From assembly GCF_016595465.1 (NCBI RefSeq), contig NZ_JAENIK010000009.1, forward strand, positions 1 to 64,000: DNA of 64,000 nucleotides. Direction: 5' to 3'. The DNA is from Luteolibacter yonseiensis (GTDB lineage: Bacteria > Verrucomicrobiota > Verrucomicrobiia > Verrucomicrobiales > Akkermansiaceae). The position numbers and the translations under genes are program-made. Under the pieces are notes generated by a model that was not told where the DNA came from, made no database searches, and was given only the letters and a program-made list of their open reading frames with translations. The number at the start of each line of letters is the position of its first letter. Position 1 is the stretch's first letter. Of the stretch, positions 53,095 through 62,822 are shown one piece after another.

Positions 53095-53324
53095 TTGGTA
53101 ATCAATGTTTCCCGCCTTGGAAATCAGGACGGGCGATGGTGAGGATCTGCCGTATGGAATCCCTCCGGATCTTCGTTGGTGGATAAGACGGCTTGAAGAG
53201 GGGCGGGGAAACTGGGAAATCGGCTTCGCTTTGGCAAGGGAAATCCCGCGCCGGGCCACAAGAGATCCGGCGCGATGCGGAGGCTTCGTTTGAAGGTCCG
53301 GGGGAAGGGCCCGCGGTCAGCCGC

Positions 53325-53915
53325 TCACTTCAATTTCGCGATCGCGGAGAGATCGAGCTTCTCCGCAAGGCTGACGAGTTCGGTCTCGCCCGCACCGCCT
53401 TCGCCGACCAGTTCCACGTAGATCCGCTGGTCCAGCACGATCTGCAGCTTGTCCTCGCCATCCATCACGGCGGTTTCGCCTGAGATTTTGTGGATCTTGC
53501 GGCCCGATATTTTCAGCAGCTCATCGTTGACGAAAATGGGCAGCAATTGGGCGACCAGCGGCGAATCCTTCACCACTCTCGCCGTGACCCGCTTGTCCCC
53601 GGAAACGTAGGTCCGTGACACCGAGGCACCGCCACCGATCGCGGAGGTGTCGTCGTTCTTCAAGCTCTCGCCTTTCCAGGTTCCGGCCATGTCCGGCAGC
53701 GTCGCGCCCACCTTGGCGGAACCTTTTGCATCCATGATCTTGAGAAGCTCGCGCAGCTTCGCCGTGACCGCCTCGTCATCGCCCTTCTTGTAGGCGGTGA
53801 AGGCCTGGCGCATGCCCTCCTCAAACGGGTCGGCTGGCTTGGGCGCGGCAGGCTGGGCGGAAAGCGGCAGGCCGACGGCGAGGGAGACGAGGGAGAGGGC
53901 GAGGAGTGTTTTCAT
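53325..53915 (-). CDS. Exported protein of unknown function
   Basis: A 196-residue protein from the ATG at 53915, which opens a signal peptide (MKTLLALSLVSLAVGLPLSA). The mature part begins with a Pro/Ala linker and an acidic helix (EEGMRQAFTAYKKGDDEAVT, KLRELLKIMDAKG), then a beta-rich domain (GASVSRTYVSGDKRVTARVV, DELLKISGRKIHKISGETAV, DQRIYVELVGEGG). No family recognised. Its stop is 230 bp before rpsB on the same strand. The divergent partner across 155 bp is the first of the large membrane paralogues (54071). Confidence 0.7.
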   Translation of the reverse strand: MKTLLALSLVSLAVGLPLSAQPAAPKPADPFEEGMRQAFTAYKKGDDEAVTAKLRELLKIMDAKGSAKVGATLPDMAGTWKGESLKNDDTSAIGGGASVSRTYVSGDKRVTARVVKDSPLVAQLLPIFVNDELLKISGRKIHKISGETAVMDGEDKLQIVLDQRIYVELVGEGGAGETELVSLAEKLDLSAIAKLK

Positions 53916-54070
53916 GGTTGGTGGGGTTTTGAAAGGCGTACCGATAAAGTGGAACGGCACACATTTCAATCCCCCGATTCGGGCGTTTTTCGCAAAATCC
54001 GCCACCTTTCCGAGCCCTATCTTGATTTTCTCCGGGGATCACGGCTTGCTCTCCTTCCGATTGGAAACCC

Positions 54071-56107
54071 ATGGATGATCCCAAAACCAGATTCATTGAG
54101 GCGGCGGTGCGGACGATTTCTGGCAACACCGAGTCACGGCTTGCCGTGTCCCGGTTCCTTGAGGATCGGCTTGAAGAAGGTGGTGTCCAAGCGGAACAAG
54201 CCATCAAGCGCTGGGATGAGCTCGACGCCCTGCGGCGCTTTCCCATCTGGCGCATCACCTTGTTCGGTGTGCTCTTGGCGGTTTCCGCCATTGTGCTGAC
54301 AAAGAGCTATTCGGAGTGGCAGCAGTTGAGAAGCATATCAAAATCCATTTCAGCAATGGTTGGTGGAGCTATTCTTTCTGAGGAAGAACCCCTTTCTCTG
54401 GGTAAAAAGTCACTCACGGCTGATGAGAGACTGATTCTGTTTGGCGACGAAACGCAGTCTTCGAAAACTGGAAAAGCGAAGGCGATCTGGGACCGTCATC
54501 CGGACAGCCCGGCTTATTTCGCCCAATACGCCGAAGCTTTCCTCTCCGAGAACGAGAAGCTGCCTGATGACTTTCTGGACACCGCCCGTCGGCTTGATCC
54601 TGAGAATGCCTGGTTTCTTTATCTGGCAGCAGGTGTGGAAGCGCGGGATTGTGTGAAAAAGAAAGATAGATCCGCCGAGCAAAAGGCCGCCGGCAAGGCC
54701 CCGGAGTGGGAGATTCTGAATGCCGGAAGCTTGGGAGAGGCCATGCGATTGTTTCACGAAGCGCGGAATTTGAAGAATTGCGATGGATACAAATCTCTCT
54801 TGATGCGGGAGAAAATCCCGTTGCTGGCGCAGGACAATAAAATCGAATTGTTCGGAGCTGTAGGTTATGTGGCAGGAACGTCCGCTTCCGACCTGATTTC
54901 GCTGAGAAAGCTGGGAGAGGCAATTTCAGCGCAGGCGGGACACTTTGCATCGGAAAACGGCACGACCGGGTTTCGGGAACTGATGGCGGATTCGGAGGCT
55001 TTCAATCACAAGGTTCTCTCCATGGAATCAAACACGCTGGTGGAGGTGCTCGTTTATCGGGCGATCATTGTCACTGCTTGCAGGGGATTTGCCGGCGCGG
55101 CGAAGGTGTTGGGACTTCAGCCGGAAGCGGAGCGCTACCAAGCGGTTGATGATCGACTGAGGGAGGCTCGGGAATCGCTCAAAAACCGCGACCTCCTGAT
55201 CGATGGTCACGATTTTAAAAAGAAGGCGGGAATTTTCGAAGGGCTGACCACCCCCATGGTTCACAGGCAGGTGGTGAATCCACCTCCGATCACGGATGAG
55301 GATTTGAAACCGGGGAGACTGCTGGAGCATGAAATCATCTCGATGTTGTGTGCGTGTGCGGTTTATATGTTCCTTGGTGGTTTCCTTGGGTTGGTCTGGA
55401 TTTCGGGATTTTTCAGGAAAACCCCGATCCGGCGGCTTGCGGCTCGATTTGAATCTCTGATGCGGCCGATAGATTGGATGTGGGTGATCGGGGCCGGGGT
55501 GGTCCTGCCGATTCTATTGGTGATGATTCTCAATCGACACACTCCTCTGGGGGGGCGGGATTTCAGTGTTGTCGCCCTCAGGTTTCTACCTCCTCTCGCC
55601 TCCTTCAATGGACTCGGGCTGCTGCTGCTCATCCTTCCCATCCTGATCATCCGCTGGAGGCTGTCAGAAAAGTGCGGCAGCTTCGGTCTTGTCTGGCGTC
55701 ATTCTTGGATCGGTTGGATTGCGGCGGGTTCGTGTCTTCCCCACATGATGGTGGCCGGTTACGCGGCACCACTGGGTATGATCAAGTGGGTGAACGTCGC
55801 GGCGCTGATTCTCCTCGTTCCACACCTTTGGTTGGTCGCCGTGGGTATCCGCGCGTGTTTCGTGGGGCCCACCTGTTCGTTGATGAGCGCGACCGTCGCC
55901 CGCATGTTGGTTCCCACCTATGCCAGCGCCATGCTTCTCATGATAGGCCTGGTTCCTGTTTTCAAAGCTTGCGAAGCATATTGGTTCCGCCGGGAGGCGG
56001 CACTGGTCCTGGACGCGAAATTTCCCGGTATGGGGACTTACGAATACAAGGTAGCGGTGCAACTGCAGAAGGAGACACGCGCGCAACTGGAGGGCGTCGT
56101 GAAATGA
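54071..56107 (+). CDS. Large seven-helix membrane protein, paralogue 1 of 3
   Basis: A 678-residue protein of an unrecognised family. The N-terminal cytosolic segment has R-F-I-E-A-A-V-R, a helical stretch and I-K-R-W-D-E-L-D. Then comes TM1 (ITLFGVLLAVSAIVLT) and a ~350-residue extracytoplasmic helical, TPR-like domain with DSPAYFAQYAEAFLSENEKL and FLDTARRLDPENAWFLYLAA. Six helices follow from about 410, with the conserved loop NRHTPLGGRDFSVVA and the last helix YASAMLLMIGLVPVFKACEA. The tail Y-E-Y-K-V-A-V-Q-L-Q-K-E is shared with the next two paralogues (56499-58658, 58698-60753). It is followed by the SH3 gene after 42 bp. Function unknown; the cluster looks like one operon. Confidence 0.75.
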   Translation: MDDPKTRFIEAAVRTISGNTESRLAVSRFLEDRLEEGGVQAEQAIKRWDELDALRRFPIWRITLFGVLLAVSAIVLTKSYSEWQQLRSISKSISAMVGGAILSEEEPLSLGKKSLTADERLILFGDETQSSKTGKAKAIWDRHPDSPAYFAQYAEAFLSENEKLPDDFLDTARRLDPENAWFLYLAAGVEARDCVKKKDRSAEQKAAGKAPEWEILNAGSLGEAMRLFHEARNLKNCDGYKSLLMREKIPLLAQDNKIELFGAVGYVAGTSASDLISLRKLGEAISAQAGHFASENGTTGFRELMADSEAFNHKVLSMESNTLVEVLVYRAIIVTACRGFAGAAKVLGLQPEAERYQAVDDRLREARESLKNRDLLIDGHDFKKKAGIFEGLTTPMVHRQVVNPPPITDEDLKPGRLLEHEIISMLCACAVYMFLGGFLGLVWISGFFRKTPIRRLAARFESLMRPIDWMWVIGAGVVLPILLVMILNRHTPLGGRDFSVVALRFLPPLASFNGLGLLLLILPILIIRWRLSEKCGSFGLVWRHSWIGWIAAGSCLPHMMVAGYAAPLGMIKWVNVAALILLVPHLWLVAVGIRACFVGPTCSLMSATVARMLVPTYASAMLLMIGLVPVFKACEAYWFRREAALVLDAKFPGMGTYEYKVAVQLQKETRAQLEGVVK

Positions 56108-56149
56108 ACCATCGCCTTTTCCTCCGGATCTGATTTCCTGATCCGCAAC

Positions 56150-56494
56150 ATGGCGACATTCATTGCAAACGCGGATTACGAGGAAAAGGACAGCGATCCC
56201 ATCAAGCTGGAACCGGGGGACGAGGTGACCGTCGGTGTCGCGGACCGGGCGTGGCCGGGCTGGGTGTGGGCGGCGGACCGGGATGGCAACGACGGCTACG
56301 TGCCGGAGGAAATCCTGGAGCCGTTGGGCGAGGGGCGGTATGCTGCGATGGAGGCTTATGATCCCACGGTGCTGACGATCCGGCGCGGGGACAGGATCGA
56401 GTCGCTGCGGCAGATCCACGGCTGGCACTGGTGCCGGAACGAACGTGGCGATGAAGGCTGGGTGGGGGGATACCTGCTGAAGCCGGTGGAGTGA
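56150..56494 (+). CDS. Tandem SH3-domain protein
   Basis: A 114-residue protein made of two SH3 folds in series. The first is FIANADYEEKDSDPIKLEPG, WVWAADRDGNDGYVPEEIL; the second is AAMEAYDPTVLTIRRGDRIE, WHWCRNERGDEGWVGGYLL. Both have the A-x-x-Y start, acidic RT loop, W-x-W and G-Y/W-V-P/G signatures of eukaryotic-type (variant) SH3 domains. There is no signal peptide or membrane segment, so it should be cytosolic. It lies 42 bp after paralogue 1 and 4 bp before paralogue 2, strongly suggesting cotranslation. It could bind a Pro-rich tail of a partner membrane protein; that is inference. Confidence 0.8.
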   Translation: MATFIANADYEEKDSDPIKLEPGDEVTVGVADRAWPGWVWAADRDGNDGYVPEEILEPLGEGRYAAMEAYDPTVLTIRRGDRIESLRQIHGWHWCRNERGDEGWVGGYLLKPVE

Positions 56495-56498
56495 ACCT

Positions 56499-58658
56499 GT
56501 GGAAGCTCCCAGACACGATCCGCTCATCGAGGCTGCCATCCGGACCACTCCGGGTGAGGAGGAGCGCCGCCAGGCGGGCGCGGCCTATTTGCAGATGCTC
56601 CGTGAGAACCGGACGGGTGGGGAGTCGGAGATCATCGGGCGGTGGGGGCCGGGGAATGAGAAAAGGCCGGCGGTCCGTGCGAAGGCGATCCTCGTCGCGG
56701 CTTTCATGGTCCTCATCGGTTGGGCGGCGTTTTTTGATTATCCCGATATCTACGAGGTGCTGACGGGCAGGGATGTTTTCTCCAGATACGCCAGCGGGGC
56801 CGCGGCGATGGAGAAACGTCTGGTGGTCTCTGCCAAAATGGATGCGGATCAAAAGTTGCTTCTGTTCGGCGACCTGTCGAAAAAGGATCAGATCAGCCGT
56901 AAGGAGGCGCTTTATCTGAGCGATCCGGACAATCCCGCCTATCTTTCGGAATATGCCCTCGCCTGTCTGGCGCAGGACAAGCCGCTGCCTCCGGATTTTC
57001 TCGAAACGGCCGGGCGCATTGATCCCGACAACGCGTGGTTTGTCTACCTCGCGGCCGCAGCCGAATTGAAAGGCTTCGGGTGGAGGGAGCGCAAGGCGGG
57101 TTGGGGGCATTGGAACGAGGGTTGGTCGGTATCCACCGAGGCGGCTTCCTGGTTGATACGCGACCGCAAGCGGCTGGACCGCGCAATGGTGATCCTGCGA
57201 TCCGCCCGGCACCAGAGCGCCTATCAAACGTATTTTTCGGAGATGCTGGGCAAGCGGCTGGCCATTCTTCCCCAGCGAAATCCGAGGGAACGTGCGGATT
57301 CCTTGGAATATTTGAATAGTGTGAACTTCGCGGCCGGACACATCCGTCTCATCGCCGACGCGATCGCGGCGCGGGCATGGCTGGCGGGGGTGGAGAAAAA
57401 TGAGGGAAATCTGCTGGCGGCGGGTCAGGACGCGGAGCGCTTGATCGAAAATTCGATGGGCGTCGAATCAGGGGCGTTGATCGACGAAATCGTCAACCGT
57501 CATTGTATCTTGCAGATGGCGGAGAATGTCGGCCCCGCTTGCGAACAGTTGGGACTAGCCGACAGCGCCGCCAAATGGCGGCGGATCAAGGACCGTCTGA
57601 GCGCATGGGATGGGGCCCGGGCCGGCGGGAAACTCGTCGTCGATGGCGTTGCCCTTCCTGTCGAAATGAAAACGGGTATCATTGGTGAACATGCTTCCTT
57701 GACGGTCCTGCACGAGTGGGTGGCGGAGCAACCAGCTCTGAAGGATGACGACATCGCCCCCAGGCGGTTGCTCGATCACGAGTATGTTTCCCACATCGGT
57801 TTTTATATGGCGCTGGGTGGACTGGGGGTGGTCGGCATCATGCTGTCGCTCTATCGTTTTTTCACGCCGAAGGTGACCCGCGGACTCGCCCTGCGGATGG
57901 CCGTGCAGATGACGCGCGTTGATTGGCTGTGGACGCTCGGACTCGGGATCTTCCTGCCGTTTGTCGTGGTGATCATCATCAACCGGCTCACACCGCTGGG
58001 AGGCCGGGATCTTGGGATTGTCGGGAATCTGGGATTGCTGCCCATGGCCCATTTTTTCGCACTGCTGGTGTTGTGGCTCATCGTGCCGGTCTGGGCGGTT
58101 CACTGGCGGTTGGGAACGCGCCTGCGGATTTTCGGATTCGGAAACTGGAACACGTGGGTGACCGGGTTCGCCGTCGCCTGTGCGGCCGCTTCCCTTTTTG
58201 TCATCAAATGGGCGGTCGTTACCGGGACGGTCCCCGAGCTTTGGACGCGCGAGCTGGATTATCCGCATTTCATCATCGCCGGACGTACCGCGTCGGAAGC
58301 CCCGCTATGGATCGCGGCGGGACTTTTGATTGTCCCCGTGCTGTGGTTGCTTTACGGAACGGGAGCGGCCTTGCTGAGCGCCACCCGCCGGACGCTTTAT
58401 CGCGCGACCGCCGCCCGTGTCCTGATTCCCGTTTATGCCAGTGCGATGGCGCTCTGCCTCGTGGCGGCCCCTTTTTACAAAATGATGGAAAACCATTGGT
58501 TCCTGCGGGATGGGATGAACCGTTTCGATCCCCAGATGCCTTCCTGGTCGCGATACGAGTACCGCGTCGCCACGCAGGTGCGGAAGGAACTGCGGGAGGT
58601 GATGGGGAATGAGGGATCCATCCCCCGCACGCAGAATCAACTCCCAAGGGAACGATGA
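56499..58658 (+). CDS. Large seven-helix membrane protein, paralogue 2 of 3
   Basis: A 719-residue protein starting at GTG 56499, 4 bp after the SH3 stop. It has the layout of paralogue 1: D-P-L-I-E-A-A-I-R near the start, TM1 (AILVAAFMVLIGWAAFF), an extracytoplasmic TPR-like domain (DNPAYLSEYALACLAQDKPL, FLETAGRIDPDNAWFVYLAA) and six C-terminal helices. These include FYMALGGLGVVGIMLSLYRF, LWTLGLGIFLPFVVVIIINR and LIPVYASAMALCLVAAPFYK. The conserved loop is NRLTPLGGRDLGIVG and the tail YEYRVATQVRKELREVM. The last ~15 residues (NEGSIPRTQNQLPRER) are an extra tail. The start is uncertain because the codon is GTG, but it aligns with paralogues 1 and 3. Confidence 0.75.
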   Translation: MEAPRHDPLIEAAIRTTPGEEERRQAGAAYLQMLRENRTGGESEIIGRWGPGNEKRPAVRAKAILVAAFMVLIGWAAFFDYPDIYEVLTGRDVFSRYASGAAAMEKRLVVSAKMDADQKLLLFGDLSKKDQISRKEALYLSDPDNPAYLSEYALACLAQDKPLPPDFLETAGRIDPDNAWFVYLAAAAELKGFGWRERKAGWGHWNEGWSVSTEAASWLIRDRKRLDRAMVILRSARHQSAYQTYFSEMLGKRLAILPQRNPRERADSLEYLNSVNFAAGHIRLIADAIAARAWLAGVEKNEGNLLAAGQDAERLIENSMGVESGALIDEIVNRHCILQMAENVGPACEQLGLADSAAKWRRIKDRLSAWDGARAGGKLVVDGVALPVEMKTGIIGEHASLTVLHEWVAEQPALKDDDIAPRRLLDHEYVSHIGFYMALGGLGVVGIMLSLYRFFTPKVTRGLALRMAVQMTRVDWLWTLGLGIFLPFVVVIIINRLTPLGGRDLGIVGNLGLLPMAHFFALLVLWLIVPVWAVHWRLGTRLRIFGFGNWNTWVTGFAVACAAASLFVIKWAVVTGTVPELWTRELDYPHFIIAGRTASEAPLWIAAGLLIVPVLWLLYGTGAALLSATRRTLYRATAARVLIPVYASAMALCLVAAPFYKMMENHWFLRDGMNRFDPQMPSWSRYEYRVATQVRKELREVMGNEGSIPRTQNQLPRER

Positions 58659-58697
58659 AACCAAGCAACGCCTTTTCCGCCGGGTAGGATCTTGAAA

Positions 58698-60753
58698 ATG
58701 GGAATTTCAAAAAATCGTTTTCTGGAAGCGGCGACACGACCGTTCGGCGATCAGGCCGAGACGCGGGTTGCGGCGAACGTCTGGTTGGATGAGGCCGTCC
58801 AGGCGGATGACGCGGAACTGGATGAGGCGGTGAAGCGGTGGGACGAGGTGGACGGAAACCGCCGCCGACGGGCCTGGAAAGCGGCGTTTTCCGGATTGGT
58901 GGCCCTGGTATCATTGCTGGTGGGCATTTCATGTTGGGAGAACACGTGGAATCATCTCCGTTCCGCACGGATTTTAATCACCCGGGATTTTAGAGATAAC
59001 ACGGGAGCGAGGGAGCGGATCCTGCCAAGGCTCACCGAGCTCGGGAAATCGTTGTTTCCGGAAAGCGGTCCCGTTCGCGGGGGCGGGTATGCCAAGGAAA
59101 AAATCTGGAAGAGCCACCCGGAAAATCCCGCGTATTTCGCCGAGTATGTGCGGAGCTTCAAAGATGAAAAGGACTACCCTACGGGAGGGTTCCTGGAGAC
59201 CGCCCGGAAGTTGGATGGGAACAACGCATGGTTCACCTACTTCGCGGCGGAGCAGGCGGCGAAAGGAGCGCTGGAACAGAATCCGGACAAGAGCTGGAAA
59301 ATCCTCGATCAGGCCAGGTTCGACCGGGCGGTGGCACTGTTTCGCGAGGCCCGCACGCAGACCGTGTGCGAATCATACGCGGCGGAAATGCTGGCCCTCC
59401 GGATCGCGGCCCTGCCTGCCGGGAACTTTCCTGAATCCTTCGACAAATTGATGGTCCTGGCATCGGCGGATACGGTGACATTTTCGATTTTCTTGAATGT
59501 TCAATCCCTTGTTTGTGCTCAATCGTGGATGGCGGCGGAGTCGCACGATGTGGCGAAATTTCGTGAGGTTTCCCAGGATGCTGTGAAGTTTCTCGCGGAC
59601 ATTTCCTCCATCAGGGTGGAGACACTGTTTAACGAGGTGATCAGCTTCGGTGCCGCTGCCAGTGTCAGCACCCGGCTTTCGAAGGACGCGGAGAGGCTGG
59701 GGTTGTCCGCCGAAGCGGGATACTGGAAAGCCGTGCTGGCGAGGCTGCAGGAAAACAAGAGAGCCAGGACATCAGGGATATTCAAGCTGGATGGCCGGGA
59801 GGCGGATCCGGTGGAATTCGAACCGATTTTGTTGAACACCACCTTGGGGGGGGGCGAGGGCGGCGAAAAATCCTCCCGCGCTGGGTCGGGCGGATCTGAA
59901 GCCGGGATGGATGGTGGATCATTTCTTCGCCGCGCGGATTTCGGGTTATGCGACGTGGTTGTTCATGGTGCTGTGCCTTGGAGGTGCCGCGCTATACAGG
60001 CTGCGCGTGGGTGGGGTGCCGCGCGGGATCTCGCGTCGTGCGGTCGATCTGCTGGACCGGAAGGACTGGGCGTGGATCCTCGGCGCGGGCGTTTTCCTTC
60101 CATTTGTCTATGTCATGGTGGTCATTTTCGCGACGCCCCTGGGTGGGCATCATTCCGGGCTGAAGGGGACGGGCCTGTTATCGCCCTTCGGGCAGTTTCT
60201 GGGATTATGGCTGCTGTGGATCACGGTTCCGGGGCGGATCGCAGCATGGAGGCTCCGGAGCTGGGCGGCGGTGCTGGGATTCCCGAAGTCCGGCTGGTTG
60301 GGATGGATGGTTGCCGGCGCTGCGGTGGTGTTTGTTCCCATGGCCGGGTATGCGGCCATCTCCCATTCGTTCCCCGGTTTCTGGAGGGATTGGCTGGCTG
60401 AACATTATCTCGAAATCGTGGAGCCGTGCGTATTTCCTGTTTCGTTCTGGATCGCGTCGGGGCTGGCGGGGGCGGTCCTGTTGGCCATCTTGGGAAGAAT
60501 GTCGTTCGCGGTTTTCACCCGCCCGGACCGGATGATTCCCCGTGCGGCCGTTTCCAGGGTGCTGACTTCTGTTTTCGCGTCCGCCCTGTTGCTCACCGCC
60601 CTGGCTATTCCGGTGTTTCAAGCCTGCGGGCAATATTGGTTCGTCAGGGACACCTTGGTGAAATGTGACCCGGCGTTGCCCAGGTGGACCGGCTATGAAG
60701 CGAAAATCGCCAATCAGGCGAGAAAAGAGCTCCGGGAGGCTCTCGGGCTTTGA
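58698..60753 (+). pseudogene. Large seven-helix membrane protein, paralogue 3 of 3, frameshifted at a G9 tract
   Basis: The frame from the ATG at 58698 (preceded by AGGA at good spacing) matches the other paralogues up to about residue 380: FLEAATRPFG, VKRWDEVDGNRRRRAWKAAF, ENPAYFAEYVRSFKDEKDYP, FLETARKLDGNNAWFTYFAA. At nine consecutive G (59846-59854) it leaves frame. The missing half continues in the +1 frame to 60753 (DLKPGWMVDHFFAARISGYA, FATPLGGHHSGLKG, SVFASALLLTALAIPVFQAC, YEAKIANQARKELREAL). Dropping one G restores a single ~685-residue protein joined as NTTLGGARAAKNPPALGRAD. It may be a slippage-controlled (phase-variable) gene, a new pseudogene or a base-calling error. Confidence 0.75.
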
Positions 60754-60988
60754 TTTTTTTGACTCACTACCAAGTGGTTATATCCGGACTTGCGCATGGG
60801 ACTCTGGCCAAAACCTGGTCTTTTCCTGCGTTTGGCCTTGCCATACCCGGTCCGGAGGCTAGTTTCGGCGTCCGTTTTTCTTTCTACTGGCAGACGGTTG
60901 GCGCCCCGGTGTCTGTCAGTTTTATCTTCCGGGGCAATCGCAGGAAGGAAACGCAACCAACAACACAACCCCAAACCAAACCAAAATT
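60754..60988 (+). promoter_or_regulatory. rpsA promoter/leader region
   Basis: This 235-bp gap contains a candidate promoter TTGCCA-16 bp-TAGTTT (60838-60865) and a 7-bp hairpin GCCCCGG/CCGGGGC (60903-60935) in the leader. An A/C-rich unstructured run (CAACCAACAACACAACCCC) with no strong Shine-Dalgarno reaches up to the ATG. Such AC-rich, SD-poor leaders are typical of S1 mRNAs, which S1 itself represses in E. coli. Confidence 0.45.
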
Positions 60989-62695
60989 ATGGCTTACGCA
61001 TGTGCGGAACCCACTAACACTGAACTGAACGAACTCATCGATTCCAAGTTCCGCGAATTTCGCGAAGGATCGATCGTGAAGGGCACGATTCTCGAAATCC
61101 GCCCGCAAGTCGTCCTCGTCGACATCGGCTACAAGTCCGAAGGCGCCATCCCATCGAACGAGTTCGAGGATGAGGAAATCGAAATCGGCGACGAGATCGA
61201 AGTGCTTCTCGAAAAGCTTGAAAACGACGAAGGCATGGTCGTCCTCTCCAAGGAAAAGGCCGCCCACAAGCAAAACTGGGAAAAAATCGTCAAGGTTTTC
61301 CAAGACGGCGGTCTCGTCCGCGGCAAGGTCAAGTCGGTCGTCAAGGGCGGTCTCACCGTCAACGTCGGCGTCGAAGCCTTCCTTCCCGGCTCACAAGTGG
61401 ACATCATTCCACCAAAGGATCTCAACGAATACGTCGGCAACGTCTACGAATTCAAGATCGTCAAGGTCAACGACGAGCGCAAGAACATCGTCCTTTCCCG
61501 CCGCGAGGTCATCGAGGCCGAGCGCTCCGAACTCCGCCAGACGTTCCTCCAGGGCGTCAAGATCGGCGACAAGGTCACCGGTGCGATCAAGAACATCACC
61601 GACTTCGGTGCTTTCGTCGACCTTCAAGGCATGGACGGCCTTCTCCACATCACCGACATGTCGTGGGGCCGCATCAACCATCCTTCCGAACTGCTTCACA
61701 TCGGCCAGAACGTGGATGTCATCATCCTCGACGTGGACAAGGACAAGGAGCGCGTCTCCCTCGGCCTCAAGCAGATGTCCGACAATCCATGGGAAGACAT
61801 CGAGCGCAAGTACCCCATCGGCCACAACGTCAAGGGCCGCGTGACCAAGCTCCTGCCATACGGCGCGTTCATCGAGATCGAGCGCGGTGTCGAAGGCCTC
61901 GTGCACGTTTCCGAGCTCAGCTGGGTCAAGCGCATCACCCGTCCTTCCGACGTCCTTGAGATCGGCCAGGAAATCTCCGCGGTCGTTCTCGGCATCAGCA
62001 TCGAGGAGCAGAAGATCTCCCTCGGCGTGCGCCAGCTCGACTCGAACCCATGGGACGAGATCGAACTCCGCTACCCGGTGGGCGCCACCATCAAGGGCCC
62101 TGTCCGCAACCTCACCGCCTACGGTGCGTTCGTGGAACTGGAAGAAGGCATCGACGGCATGATCCACGTGTCCGACATGTCCTGGACCCGCAAGATCAAC
62201 CACCCTTCCGAAGTTCTCAAGAAGAACGACGAAGTGGAAGCCGTGGTGCTCGCCATCGACAAGGCGAACCAGCGCGTCTCCCTCGGCATCAAGCAGACCG
62301 AAGGCGACCCATGGAGCCTCATCGACAGCCGCTTCAAGGTCGGCGACCTCGTCAAGGGCACGGTTGCGAAGATCGCATCCTTCGGCGCGTTCGTCTCGCT
62401 CGACGGTGACATCGACGGCCTCATCCACATCTCGCAGCTCAGCGAGGACCACGTGGAGAAGGTCAAGGACATCATCAAGGTCGGCGAGGAGATCGAAGCC
62501 CGCGTCATCAAGGTGGACAAGGTCGAGCGCCGCATCGGTCTCTCGATCAAGGCCGTCAACTACTCCGACGAGCAGTTGAAGAAGGAAAGCGCCAGCTTCG
62601 AGTCCCTCCGCCCATCCAGCGAGATGGTCGGCCTCGAGCAAGCGTTCAACCTCGCCGCCGCCGCCTCCGAAGACTGGAGCCCGGGTCAGGACTAA
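60989..62695 (+). CDS. rpsA: 30S ribosomal protein S1
   Basis: A 568-residue protein with six tandem S1 OB folds. Each is recognisable: GSIVKGTILEIRPQVVLVDI, GLVRGKVKSVVKGGLTVNVG, GDKVTGAIKNITDFGAFVDL, GHNVKGRVTKLLPYGAFIEI, GATIKGPVRNLTAYGAFVEL and GDLVKGTVAKIASFGAFVSL. Repeats 3-6 keep the RNA-binding FGAF/YGAF patch and the L-x-H-x-S/T-D-M/L-S-W. It brings mRNAs lacking strong Shine-Dalgarno signals to the 30S subunit. Length and domain count equal those of E. coli S1. Strong codon bias fits high expression, and a strong terminator follows. Confidence 0.97.
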   Translation: MAYACAEPTNTELNELIDSKFREFREGSIVKGTILEIRPQVVLVDIGYKSEGAIPSNEFEDEEIEIGDEIEVLLEKLENDEGMVVLSKEKAAHKQNWEKIVKVFQDGGLVRGKVKSVVKGGLTVNVGVEAFLPGSQVDIIPPKDLNEYVGNVYEFKIVKVNDERKNIVLSRREVIEAERSELRQTFLQGVKIGDKVTGAIKNITDFGAFVDLQGMDGLLHITDMSWGRINHPSELLHIGQNVDVIILDVDKDKERVSLGLKQMSDNPWEDIERKYPIGHNVKGRVTKLLPYGAFIEIERGVEGLVHVSELSWVKRITRPSDVLEIGQEISAVVLGISIEEQKISLGVRQLDSNPWDEIELRYPVGATIKGPVRNLTAYGAFVELEEGIDGMIHVSDMSWTRKINHPSEVLKKNDEVEAVVLAIDKANQRVSLGIKQTEGDPWSLIDSRFKVGDLVKGTVAKIASFGAFVSLDGDIDGLIHISQLSEDHVEKVKDIIKVGEEIEARVIKVDKVERRIGLSIKAVNYSDEQLKKESASFESLRPSSEMVGLEQAFNLAAAASEDWSPGQD

Positions 62696-62735
62696 TCAAA
62701 ACCGCGGCGGCCTCCGGGCCGCCGCGACACCTCAA

Positions 62736-62766
62736 GGCCGATCCGGGAAACCGGATCGGCTTTTTT
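62736..62766 (+). terminator. Intrinsic terminator of rpsA
   Basis: The stem GCCGATCCGG / CCGGATCGGC with a GAAA tetraloop is followed by six T residues. A second GC-rich hairpin (GCGGCGGCC/GGCCGCCGC) precedes it. Confidence 0.93.
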
Positions 62767-62822
62767 GTTTCCCGACGGGAATCCGTTTACAAATCCCGCC
62801 GATCCCTCCTAACATCGCGGCC

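Noticed and set aside
61391..62641. Minus-strand open frame opposite rpsA
   Set aside because: Mirror of highly biased S1 codons, Asp/Leu/Val/His-rich, no family.
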